From assembly GCA_937871645.1 (NCBI GenBank), contig CALMPZ010000484.1:1-5024 (forward strand): a DNA stretch of 5,024 bases, read 5' to 3'. Below the pieces are notes generated by a model. The model saw only the letters and a list, made by a program, of their open reading frames with translations, was not told the origin of the DNA and did not search any database. Source of the stretch: an uncultured Polymorphobacter sp. Its GTDB lineage: Bacteria; Pseudomonadota; Alphaproteobacteria; Sphingomonadales; Sphingomonadaceae. Made by a program: the position numbers and the translations under genes. Shown here in pieces: positions 1 through 5,024 of the stretch (the stretch's first letter is position 1; each line of letters starts with the position of its first letter).

Positions 1-384
1 CGCATCACCTCGAATGTCTCGGTGTATCCGGGCGAGCCGCGCGGCAACCCGCTGCGCGACTGGCTCGAATCGATCGAAAAGCTCGAAGGCCTTGATGCCG
101 GTCTGCGCGTGCTGCCGGCGCACAACGAACCGTTCGAACGGCTGCATGTGCGACTGGCGCAATTGCGCGAGGATCACATGGACAAGCTCGACAAGCTGGC
201 GGACTTCTGCAGCGAGCCGCGCAGCGTGTTCGAGACGTTTCCCATCCTGTTCCGCCGCCCGGTCGGCGAGCGCGAAGTGATGATGGCGAGCGGCGAGGCG
301 CTGGCGCATCTGCATTGGCTCGAAGCGCGCAACCTGGTGGCGCGCGCGCGCGTCGGCGAGACCGACCGCTTCGTCGCGGTCTGA
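1..384 (+). CDS. MBL-fold metallohydrolase, C-terminal part (5' truncated)
   Basis: This is the last 127 codons of a gene that begins before the window; the frame is open from base 1 to a TGA at 382-384. The fragment looks like the C-terminal part of a glyoxalase-II / LACTB2-like metallo-beta-lactamase-fold hydrolase. It opens with RITSNVSVYPGEP, then a helix with DWLESIEKL. LPAHNEPF follows (fragment residues 38-45), corresponding to the LPxHGxPF strand that carries the last metal-ligand His of the fold (H41, bases 121-123). After that comes a charged helix (HVRLAQLREDHMDKLDKL) and a tail that would form the small winged-helix-like domain of LACTB2-type proteins. The usual Gly after that His is Asn here. 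The HxHxDH metal site lies upstream of the window, so neither activity nor substrate can be judged. The gene probably ends its own transcription unit, because the next gene has its own ribosome binding site 54 bp on. Confidence 0.72.
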   Translation, partial: RITSNVSVYPGEPRGNPLRDWLESIEKLEGLDAGLRVLPAHNEPFERLHVRLAQLREDHMDKLDKLADFCSEPRSVFETFPILFRRPVGEREVMMASGEALAHLHWLEARNLVARARVGETDRFVAV

Positions 385-413
385 TGCGCGTTGCGCCGGT
401 AGCGTGCGCGCAT
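384..413. repeat. 7-bp inverted repeat overlapping the MBL hydrolase stop codon
   Basis: ATGCGCG at 384-390 and CGCGCAT at 407-413 are perfect reverse complements around a 16-nt loop. The left arm starts on the last base of the TGA stop. RNA could fold into a GC-rich hairpin just past the stop, but no T-run follows the right arm (TAGCCTT comes next). It is therefore at best a weak or factor-dependent terminator, or an mRNA-end stabiliser. GC-rich DNA produces such arms by chance fairly often. Confidence 0.3.
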
Positions 414-430
414 TAGCCTTGGCGCCAGCC

Positions 431-436
431 GGGGAG
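431..436 (+). promoter_or_regulatory. Ribosome binding site that decides the start of the CYTH-like gene
   Basis: GGGGAG lies 5 nt before ATG 442 and only 2 nt before the adjacent in-frame GTG 439. The spacing favours ATG 442 as the start. It is the only convincing Shine-Dalgarno sequence in the three-gene unit, since the two genes downstream rely on stop/start overlaps. Confidence 0.6.
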
Positions 437-441
437 CCGTG

Positions 442-1392
442 ATGTCGAAGAACAAGTCCAAGTCGCACAAGCACGACAAGGCCGCGAAGGTGCATTTGCC
501 CGTGCCGACGCCGCCGGTCGTCGGCGCGTACAATGACGGCACGCCCTTCGACCAGATCCAGTTTCTCGAGGCCAAACTCATCCTCAAGCCTGACCGTTTC
601 ACTTCGGTGAAGGCGTTCCGGCAATTCGACCGGCTGGTGGCGAAAGTCGCGAAGGCCAGTGGAGTCGGCTACACGCCCAACCCCAAGGCGCCCGAGCGCC
701 CCGAAATCCGCGAAATCACCTTTTACGACACGCCCGATTTCCGCCTCTACAACGCCGCCTTCATCCTGCGGCGACGCATCGCCTATGTCGACGGCTTCGC
801 CACCGGCGACCCCGAACTCGTCGGCAAGTTCCGCCACACCGATGAAGCGACGGCGATGAAGATCGACATGCGCCCGAAGATCGAGGGCAATTACGAAATC
901 AAGTTCAAGGCCGAGATGCTGCCGCTGAAGGAAGGCCCCGGCGGCTACCGGCTGCTGTATTCGCACAATTGCCAGTTCGGCCAGAGCCAGTGGCACAGCG
1001 CGGCGCGCACCACCGCGGTGGCGCTGAACCATGCGTTTCCGGCGCTGGCGGCGCTAGAACTGCCCGAAGAAGGCCATGTGACACTGGTCAACGAAGGCAT
1101 TGTCGAGGAAATCATGCTGCCGCTCGGTATCCTCGATTTCGGCGGCGGGCGCACCGCCAAGACCGACATCAGCTTGTGGCGGACGCGCGGCGAGCACCAG
1201 TCGCTGGTCGGCGAGTTTTCGTTCCAGATGAAGTTCGACCGCAAGGAAGCTGTCGCCCACGAACAGCGCCAGCGCGTTGCGCAATTCTATGTGTCGCTGC
1301 AGCACGCCGTCGAGGACTGGCTCGAATTCGGCGTCACCAAGACCGCGATGGTCTACCGTCTGCGCGGCAATCCGCCCGCCAGCCACGAATGA
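442..1392 (+). CDS. Uncharacterised 316-aa protein, possible divergent CYTH / triphosphate tunnel domain
   Basis: I do not recognise this protein by name. Residues 1-16 are a Lys/His/Ser-rich, probably disordered tail. No signal peptide or membrane segment is visible, so it should be cytosolic. The body resembles a CYTH (CyaB/thiamine-triphosphatase) barrel: a first strand FLEAKLIL (41-48), where the family has ExExK; FYDTPDFRLYNAAFILRRR (94-112), very like the family's YFDTPDxxLxxxGxxLRxR; charged strands GKFRH (128-132) and YEIKFKAE (151-158); and late strands KTDISLWRTR (240-249) and GEFSFQMKF (257-265). The ExExK motif is reduced to ExK (E43, K45) and several expected acidic or basic tunnel residues are unclear, so an active triphosphatase is not assured. 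A C-terminal helical segment (about 268-297) follows. The TGA stop overlaps the next start as ATGA, coupling it to the transporter pair. The reading frame is certain; the fold is inference. Confidence 0.62.
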   Translation: MSKNKSKSHKHDKAAKVHLPVPTPPVVGAYNDGTPFDQIQFLEAKLILKPDRFTSVKAFRQFDRLVAKVAKASGVGYTPNPKAPERPEIREITFYDTPDFRLYNAAFILRRRIAYVDGFATGDPELVGKFRHTDEATAMKIDMRPKIEGNYEIKFKAEMLPLKEGPGGYRLLYSHNCQFGQSQWHSAARTTAVALNHAFPALAALELPEEGHVTLVNEGIVEEIMLPLGILDFGGGRTAKTDISLWRTRGEHQSLVGEFSFQMKFDRKEAVAHEQRQRVAQFYVSLQHAVEDWLEFGVTKTAMVYRLRGNPPASHE

Positions 1393-1964
1393 GCGCCCCC
1401 GAAACGGCGCCCGCGCCGCCCGCCGTCGTGCCGGTGACGCTGCGGCGCATCTTCACCGAATTCCTGATTATCGGCGGCACCAGCTTCGGCGGTGTCGTGC
1501 CGTATCTGCGCGGCGGGCTGGTGACGCGCACCGGCTGGCTCGATGACCGCGAATTCGTCGAGATGCTGTCGATCTGCCAGTCGCTGCCGGGGCTGAACGC
1601 CACCAACATGGCGGTGCTCGTCGGGCAGAAGCTGCGCGGGCCGCTGGGCGCGCTAGTGGCGATTGTCGCGATGTGCCTGCCGGGCGCGCTGCTGATGTAT
1701 GTCGTCGGGATGTTCTATCGCGAGCACGGCGACCATGCGGCGGTGACCGGCGCGCTCAAGGGGGTTGCCGCCGCCGCCGTCGGGCTGATCCTGTCGACGG
1801 TGGTGCAGCTCGGCCGGAAGTCGCTCGATGGTAGCGCCGATTTCATCTTTGTGCTGGTGACCGTCGTGGCGGTGATGGGATTCCATGTTTCGGTGCCGGT
1901 GGCGCTGCTCGGCGTCGGGTCGGCGGCAATCCTGTGGCACCGGCCGAAGCGGGCCGCGCCATGA
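1389..1964 (+). CDS. Chromate transporter family (CHR) protein, first half-size subunit
   Basis: This 191-aa membrane protein matches the short-chain ChrA type (Pfam Chromate_transp), in which two single-domain proteins replace the fused long form. A short Pro/Ala-rich N-terminus (to about residue 16) precedes FLIIGGTSFGGVVPYLRGGLV (25-45), the conserved Gly-rich entry helix. Then come GWLDDREFVEMLSICQSLPGLNATNMAVLVG (49-79) and LRGPLGALVAIVAMCLPGALLMYVVG (82-107). Further hydrophobic segments lie at about 122-143 and 151-174. The family's PGP turn reads PGL here (67-69), while the partner subunit keeps PGP. ATG 1389 is chosen because it forms an ATGA overlap with the preceding stop and puts the family domain near the N-terminus; no Shine-Dalgarno sequence is visible, so translation is probably coupled. 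Known family members export chromate or have unclear anion roles. The substrate cannot be read from this sequence. Confidence 0.87.
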   Translation: MSAPETAPAPPAVVPVTLRRIFTEFLIIGGTSFGGVVPYLRGGLVTRTGWLDDREFVEMLSICQSLPGLNATNMAVLVGQKLRGPLGALVAIVAMCLPGALLMYVVGMFYREHGDHAAVTGALKGVAAAAVGLILSTVVQLGRKSLDGSADFIFVLVTVVAVMGFHVSVPVALLGVGSAAILWHRPKRAAP

Positions 1965-2482
1965 GCGAGATTCCGGCACTCGCGCGCGTGTTTTCATACC
2001 TGTCGCTGCTCACCGTGGGCGGCGGCATGGCGGCGTTTCCCGAACTTCAGGAGCAGGCGGTCCACGTCCACGGCTGGCTTACCGACAAGCAGCTGATCCA
2101 CCTCTACTCCGTCGGCCAACTGGCGCCGGGGCCGAACATGATGATGATCGTCGCGATCGGCCAATGGGCCGGCGGGCTGGCTGGGGCGCTGGTCGTGCTC
2201 GCGGCCTTCTTCGGGCCGACGGCGGTGCTTGCCTACGGCGTCGCCGCAGCATGGAAGCGCCTTGAAAGCTGGCCGTGGCGCACATCGATCCAGAAGGGCC
2301 TCGCGCCTGTGTCGATCGGGCTGCTGCTGGCCGGCGGCCTGACGATGGCCAAGGGCGCGGTGACCGGCACGCTGACCGCCACGGTGGCGGCGGCGGTGCT
2401 GATCGTTCTGCTGCGCTTCAAGATCAATCCGGCGCTGCTGGTCATCGGCGGCGGAGCCTTCGGCTTCCTGGTCATGCAGTGA
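1961..2482 (+). CDS. Chromate transporter family (CHR) protein, second half-size subunit
   Basis: This 173-aa membrane protein is the second half of the short-chain ChrA pair. Its order matches the family: FSYLSLLTVGGGMAAFPEL (11-29), then a linker with HGWLTDKQLIHLYSVGQLAPGPN (37-59) holding the signature PGP (56-58), then IGQWAGGLAGALVVLAAFFGPTAVL (66-90). Two or three more hydrophobic segments follow in the second half, ending in a very hydrophobic C-terminus. ATG 1961 overlaps the first subunit's TGA as ATGA, with only a weak purine stretch upstream, which points to translational coupling and roughly equal expression. In characterised pairs of this family both halves are needed, and they are thought to sit in opposite membrane orientations. 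Whether chromate is the real substrate here is unknown. No chromate-responsive regulator (ChrB) is visible in the window. Confidence 0.87.
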   Translation: MSEIPALARVFSYLSLLTVGGGMAAFPELQEQAVHVHGWLTDKQLIHLYSVGQLAPGPNMMMIVAIGQWAGGLAGALVVLAAFFGPTAVLAYGVAAAWKRLESWPWRTSIQKGLAPVSIGLLLAGGLTMAKGAVTGTLTATVAAAVLIVLLRFKINPALLVIGGGAFGFLVMQ

Positions 2483-2508
2483 CCGCCGTCTGCTACCATG
2501 CGGGCGGT
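2482..2508. repeat. 6-bp inverted repeat after the transporter pair
   Basis: ACCGCC at 2482-2487 and GGCGGT at 2503-2508 are perfect reverse complements with a 15-nt loop, starting on the last base of the stop codon. TT follows the right arm, but there is no real T-run. It sits where a terminator for the three-gene unit would be expected; as a factor-independent terminator it is weak. Confidence 0.25.
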
Positions 2509-2627
2509 TTGCGGTGTCGGCTCACCGCGATTGGCGGCCAACAAGTCTTGACCGTAAACACCGGCCCGTCCACAACCGCCCGGCAATATCCGACTTTGGA
2601 CCCCGTACAGGCGAACCGGCATTTTTG
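2483..2627. other. Intergenic region before xseB (possible promoter)
   Basis: This 145-bp gap is the longest non-coding stretch in the window and the natural place for the xseB-ispA promoter. A TTGACC hexamer at 2548-2553 could serve as a -35 box. The hexamer 17 bp further on (CACAAC, 2571-2576) matches TATAAT at only three positions, so the promoter is a weak guess. The xseB frame stays open upstream to a GTG at 2514, but the extra 38 residues do not resemble XseB. I see no RNA gene or riboswitch. Confidence 0.3.
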
Positions 2628-2873
2628 ATGAGCGACGAACCCGACCCACTCGCCAACCTCAGTTTCGAAGCCGCGCTGGCGCGCCTCGAAGCCATCGTCC
2701 ACAAGCTCGAGGCGGGCGACGCGAGCCTTGAGGAATCGATTGCCATCTATACCGAAGGCCAGGCGCTCAAAACGCATTGCGAGACCAAGCTCGCCGGCGC
2801 GACGGCGCGTATCGAAGCCATCCAGCTCGGCGCCGACGGTGCGCCGGTTGCTACCAAGCCGTTTGACGCATGA
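2628..2873 (+). CDS. xseB: Exodeoxyribonuclease VII small subunit
   Basis: This 81-aa protein has the usual length and pattern of XseB, the small subunit that binds in several copies to XseA to form exonuclease VII, a cytosolic single-strand-specific nuclease acting in both directions. The core is LSFEAALARLEAIVHKLEAGDASLEESIAIYTEGQALKTHCETKL (residues 11-55). It is two amphipathic helices joined by the GDASLEES turn, followed by a short helix with ATARIEAI and an acidic/Ala tail. The start at ATG 2628 fits the family's short N-terminus. The nearest purine-rich stretch (CAGGCGA, 2608-2614) is too far upstream to be a normal ribosome binding site, so initiation may be weak or near-leaderless. 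The gene overlaps ispA by 4 bp, a pairing common in alphaproteobacteria and other bacteria. xseA is not in the window. Confidence 0.95.
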   Translation: MSDEPDPLANLSFEAALARLEAIVHKLEAGDASLEESIAIYTEGQALKTHCETKLAGATARIEAIQLGADGAPVATKPFDA

Positions 2874-3787
2874 TGTCGGACCCGGATCGCGTGCACGCCT
2901 CGCTCAGCCTAAAGCCCGCGCTCGATGCCATTGGCGCGGCGATCGACCAGCGTTTCGACCGGCTGCTGCCGCTGCCCGATGACGGCCGCCGCCGGCTGTT
3001 CGAAGCGATGCGCCATGCCGTCATCGGCGGCGGCAAGCGCATGCGGCCGTTGCTCGTGGTCGCGGCGTGCGACCTGTTCCATGTCGATCGCGAACGCGCG
3101 CTGCGCGTCGCAATCGCCATCGAGGCGGTGCATTGCTACAGCCTGATCCACGACGATCTGCCGTGCATGGACGATGACGATCTGCGCCGTGGCAAGCCGA
3201 CGGTGCACAAGGCATTCGACGAAGCCACCGCGGTGCTGGCCGGCGATTCGCTGCACGCGCTGGCGTTCGAAGTGCTCGCCGACGAAGCCACCCATGAAGA
3301 CCCGTTCGTGCGTTCCGAACTGGTGCTCGAACTGGCGCGCGCCAGCGGCCCGAGCGGCATGGCCGGCGGCCAGATGATGGATCTGGCGGCTGAAAGCCAG
3401 ATTTTCGACCTCGCCGCGACAACCCGCCTGCAGCAGCTCAAGACCGGCGCGCTGATCAGCTTCTGCCTCGATGCCGGGGCAATCATGGGGCGCGTCGGCG
3501 ACGCGCAGCGCACCAAGCTGCGCGGCTATGCGCATGACCTGGGGCTGGCGTTCCAGATTGCCGATGATTTGCTCGATGTCGAAGGCAGCTCGGCGAAGAC
3601 CGGCAAGGCGGTGCAGAAGGATGCGGCAGCCGGCAAGGCGACGTTCGTGTCGCTGCTCGGGGTCGAGCGCGCCCGAACGCAGGCCGAAATGCTGATCGAT
3701 CAGGCGATCGGCCATCTGCACAGCTTCGGCACCGAAGCCGACCTGCTGCGCGCCATCGCGCGCTTCGCGATCGAGCGCGACCGCTAA
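2870..3787 (+). CDS. ispA: Polyprenyl (farnesyl-type) diphosphate synthase
   Basis: This 305-aa, all-helical, cytosolic class I prenyltransferase condenses IPP with allylic diphosphates, most likely to farnesyl diphosphate for quinones, undecaprenyl carriers, hopanoids or carotenoids. Visible motifs are GGGKRMRP (53-60), the IPP-binding loop; CYSLIHDDLPCMDDDDLRRGKPT (89-111), with the first Asp-rich motif D95-D96-x4-D101 and its DLRRG extension; KT (191-192); FQIADDLLD (229-236), with the second motif D232-D233-xx-D236; and DAAAGKATFVSLLG (251-264). Y90 and S91 just before the first motif resemble E. coli IspA, which favours a short C10-C15 product, though geranylgeranyl cannot be excluded. 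Two tandem ATGs (2870, 2873) are possible starts; the first makes an ATGA overlap with the xseB stop. No Shine-Dalgarno is seen, so translation is probably coupled to xseB. The dxs gene that often follows ispA in other alphaproteobacteria is absent; coaD follows instead. Confidence 0.95.
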   Translation: MMSDPDRVHASLSLKPALDAIGAAIDQRFDRLLPLPDDGRRRLFEAMRHAVIGGGKRMRPLLVVAACDLFHVDRERALRVAIAIEAVHCYSLIHDDLPCMDDDDLRRGKPTVHKAFDEATAVLAGDSLHALAFEVLADEATHEDPFVRSELVLELARASGPSGMAGGQMMDLAAESQIFDLAATTRLQQLKTGALISFCLDAGAIMGRVGDAQRTKLRGYAHDLGLAFQIADDLLDVEGSSAKTGKAVQKDAAAGKATFVSLLGVERARTQAEMLIDQAIGHLHSFGTEADLLRAIARFAIERDR

Positions 3788-3797
3788 AAATTTCGAA

Positions 3798-3803
3798 CAG
3801 GGG
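3798..3803 (+). promoter_or_regulatory. Ribosome binding site that decides the coaD start
   Basis: CAGGGG lies 7 nt before ATG 3811. The alternatives are TTG 3805 (1 nt away) and ATG 3817 (13 nt away), so ATG 3811 is the best-supported start. The 23-bp gap after ispA leaves no room for a separate promoter outside ispA coding sequence. Confidence 0.6.
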
Positions 3804-3810
3804 TTTGGCA

Positions 3811-4314
3811 ATGGCAATGCGTATTGGGGTCTATCCGGGGACATTCGACCCGCTGACTTTGGGTCATATGGACATCATCCGGCGCGGTGCCCGGCTGGTC
3901 GACCGGCTGGTCATCGGCGTGGCGACCAACCCGTCGAAATCGCCAATGTTCACGCTCGCCGAGCGCAAGGCGCAGCTGGGCCGCGAAGTCGCCGATCTGC
4001 CGGGCGTCGAAGTCGTCGAGTTCGACGAGCTGCTGATGTCGTTCGCCGAACGGCTGGGCGCGACGGTCATCGTGCGCGGGCTGCGCGGCGCGGGCGATTT
4101 CGAATATGAGTTCCAGATGACGGGCATGAACCGCGCGCTCAACGACGATATCGAGCAGCTGTTCCTGATGGCCGATGTGGCGCTGCAGCCGATCGCTTCG
4201 AAGCTGGTCAAGGAAATCGCGCTGTACGACGGCGATATCCGCAAGTTCGTGCCGCCGCGCATTGCCGACGAAGTCGTGGCGCGCGTCAAAGAACTGCGGG
4301 CACCAAAGGGCTGA
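3811..4314 (+). CDS. coaD: Pantetheine-phosphate adenylyltransferase
   Basis: CoaD catalyses the fourth of the five steps from pantothenate to CoA: ATP plus 4'-phosphopantetheine gives dephospho-CoA plus pyrophosphate, in the cytosol. The 167-aa length is typical. Motifs of the nucleotidyltransferase Rossmann fold are clear: GVYPGTFDPLTLGHMDII (6-23), with the (H/T)xGH site at T16-H19; NPSKSPMFTLAER (40-52); RGLRGAGDFEYEFQMTGMNR (89-108), with the substrate-binding RGLR; and IASKLVKEIA (128-137). In E. coli this last motif reads ISSSLVKEVA, so two of its three serines are replaced (A129, K131); from memory this variant occurs in relatives, so it need not mean lost activity. GDIRKFVPP (141-149) ends the fold. 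It lies 23 bp after ispA and is probably on the same transcript. The enzyme is normally essential. Confidence 0.96.
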   Translation: MAMRIGVYPGTFDPLTLGHMDIIRRGARLVDRLVIGVATNPSKSPMFTLAERKAQLGREVADLPGVEVVEFDELLMSFAERLGATVIVRGLRGAGDFEYEFQMTGMNRALNDDIEQLFLMADVALQPIASKLVKEIALYDGDIRKFVPPRIADEVVARVKELRAPKG

Positions 4315-4424
4315 GCATTTCGGTGCGATCGGGCCGGACGGCACGCAACAGTGCGTGACGTTCAGCGTCGTGACAGCTACAAGCTGGCACTGACACAAAT
4401 TGGCTCGATTTGCGGAGATTGTTG
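4315..4424. other. Intergenic region between coaD and the cyclophilin gene, with small repeats
   Basis: These 110 bp contain three small structures. First, CACGCA (4342-4347) and TGCGTG (4352-4357) form a perfect 6-bp stem with an ACAG loop, extendable by two pairs past a G/A mismatch (4339-4360). Second, CGTGAC occurs twice in direct orientation (4354-4359 and 4369-4374), 15 bp apart. Third, CAAAT (4396-4400) and ATTTG (4408-4412) form an inverted repeat with a 7-bp spacer. The first could be a weak coaD terminator, though no T-run follows. The others could be regulator sites near a cyclophilin promoter. I see no convincing -35/-10 pair. Confidence 0.35.
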
Positions 4425-5024
4425 ATGACCAGGCGAATTCCGGCACTTTGGCTGGCCGTGGCCGGCGTGCTGGTGGCTCCGCTGCTGTCGGCGCCGCTGT
4501 TCGCGCAGAGCGGCGGCAAGGAAGAGGCGCCGATTTCGCCGGCCGCGACCGCCGCCGTCGAAAAGGCTGCCAAGGCCAAGGCGGCGTCGACCGCTGCGCC
4601 GTTGCCGGCAGCGGTGCCGGCAACGTCCGATCCGGAAAACACCTGGCTGCTCGACCTGTCGACGGGCGGCCGCGTCACCATCGTCCTGCGCCCCGATGCC
4701 GCCCCCGAACATGTCGCGCGCGTCAAGACGCTGACGCGCGAAGGCTTTTATAACGGCACCGTGTTCCACCGCGTCATCGAAGGATTCATGGCGCAAGGCG
4801 GCGACCCGACGGGCAGCGGCACCGGCGGCTCGAAGCTGCCCAACATGAAGCCCGAGTTCAACGATCTGCCGCATGTGCGCGGCGCCGTGTCGATGGCGCG
4901 CGCGCAGGAAAAAGACAGCGCCAACAGCCAGTTCTTCATCATCCTGCTGCCGACGATGAAGCTCGATCATAACTATACGGTGTTCGGCCGCGTCACCGGC
5001 GGCATGGAGTTCGTCGACAAGATT
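4425..5024 (+). CDS. Exported cyclophilin-type peptidyl-prolyl cis-trans isomerase (3' truncated)
   Basis: The first 200 codons are present and the frame runs off the window end. The product should catalyse cis-trans isomerisation of Xaa-Pro bonds in the periplasm. Residues 1-27 look like a Sec signal peptide: MTRR, a hydrophobic core, then PLFA with likely cleavage before Q28. Residues 28-72 are an Ala/Lys/Pro-rich linker. The cyclophilin domain starts near W74 and shows FHRVI (114-118) with catalytic Arg R116, FMAQGGD (121-127), GAVSMAR (153-159), SANSQFFI (165-172) and YTVFGRV (184-190). Human cyclophilin A has Trp121 in WLDGKHVVFG; the matching position here is K179 in KLDHNYTVFG, suggesting low cyclosporin sensitivity. 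GGAGA (4414-4418) sits 6 nt before ATG 4425, supporting this start. About 15-40 residues should be missing at the C-terminus. In related genomes I recall a second cyclophilin and queA/tgt following coaD; that lies beyond the window. Confidence 0.93.
   Translation, partial: MTRRIPALWLAVAGVLVAPLLSAPLFAQSGGKEEAPISPAATAAVEKAAKAKAASTAAPLPAAVPATSDPENTWLLDLSTGGRVTIVLRPDAAPEHVARVKTLTREGFYNGTVFHRVIEGFMAQGGDPTGSGTGGSKLPNMKPEFNDLPHVRGAVSMARAQEKDSANSQFFIILLPTMKLDHNYTVFGRVTGGMEFVDKI
4600..4625. repeat. Perfect 11-bp inverted repeat with 4-nt loop inside the cyclophilin linker
   Basis: CGTTGCCGGCA (4600-4610) and TGCCGGCAACG (4615-4625) are exact reverse complements around the loop GCGG. The same stretch also reads as two near-identical 12-bp tandem units (4602-4613 and 4614-4625, 10 of 12 bases equal), each carrying the self-palindrome TGCCGGCA. 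It encodes LPAA then VPAT (residues 60-67) in the flexible linker. The tandem duplication of a palindromic unit is enough to explain the inverted repeat. In mRNA it could form a stable hairpin. Confidence 0.7.

Noticed and set aside
969..1388. Upstream extension of the first ChrA subunit frame by 140 codons
   Set aside because: The extension lies inside the CYTH-like gene in another frame and is Arg-rich without family similarity. ATG 1389 gives the normal short-chain ChrA length.
2498..2551. 17-codon small frame between the transporter pair and xseB as a possible leader peptide
   Set aside because: There is no ribosome binding site, no run of regulatory codons and no attenuator-like structure after it.
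2514..2627. GTG-initiated 38-residue N-terminal extension of XseB
   Set aside because: XseB proteins are normally about 80 aa. The extension has no XseB-like pattern and GTG 2514 has no ribosome binding site.
2909..3844. 311-codon open frame on the minus strand opposite ispA
   Set aside because: It is antisense to an unmistakable ispA and has a His/Arg/Ala-rich composition with no family motif. It is the usual mirror frame of a GC-rich gene.
3784..4623. 279-codon open frame on the minus strand across coaD and the start of the cyclophilin gene
   Set aside because: It overlaps two well-supported genes, has low-complexity Ala/Pro/Arg ends and no recognisable domain.
4377..4970. 197-codon open frame on the minus strand opposite the cyclophilin gene
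   Set aside because: It is Arg/Gly/Ala-rich and antisense to clear cyclophilin motifs, so it is a codon-bias shadow.
1..5024. Search for mobile elements, CRISPR repeats, tRNA/rRNA genes, phage or defence genes
   Set aside because: No transposase, integrase, regularly spaced repeat, cloverleaf-like sequence or toxin-antitoxin-like pair was seen. The small repeats listed are isolated.

Overview
The window is GC-rich and densely coded, with every supported gene on the + strand. It looks like chromosomal DNA of an alphaproteobacterium. The gene content and order (MBL-fold hydrolase, xseB, ispA, coaD, exported cyclophilin) and the protein sequences suggest a member of the Sphingomonadales. That placement rests on remembered family resemblance, not on a search.

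Layout: (1) Bases 1-384 hold the 3' end of an MBL-fold metallohydrolase. (2) After a 54-bp gap with an inverted repeat, bases 442-2482 form a tight three-gene unit. It contains an uncharacterised 316-aa protein with a CYTH / triphosphate-tunnel-like pattern, then two half-size chromate-transporter-family membrane proteins. Each junction is a 4-bp ATGA stop/start overlap. (3) A 145-bp intergenic stretch precedes a housekeeping block: xseB (exonuclease VII small subunit), ispA (polyprenyl diphosphate synthase, overlapping xseB) and coaD (phosphopantetheine adenylyltransferase, 23 bp after ispA). (4) A 110-bp gap with small inverted and direct repeats leads into an exported cyclophilin-type peptidyl-prolyl isomerase, cut by the window end.

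How the genes fit together: xseB-ispA-coaD is an ordinary housekeeping cluster covering DNA repair, isoprenoid precursors and coenzyme A. The 442-2482 unit is the least understood part. The two ChrA halves are expected to assemble into one transporter, and the soluble CYTH-like protein is translationally linked to them, which makes a shared role plausible but unproven.

I found no mobile element, CRISPR array, tRNA/rRNA, phage gene or defence system, and no clear new system. The points most worth a second look are the CYTH-like protein coupled to the split transporter and a perfect 11-bp inverted repeat inside the cyclophilin linker.
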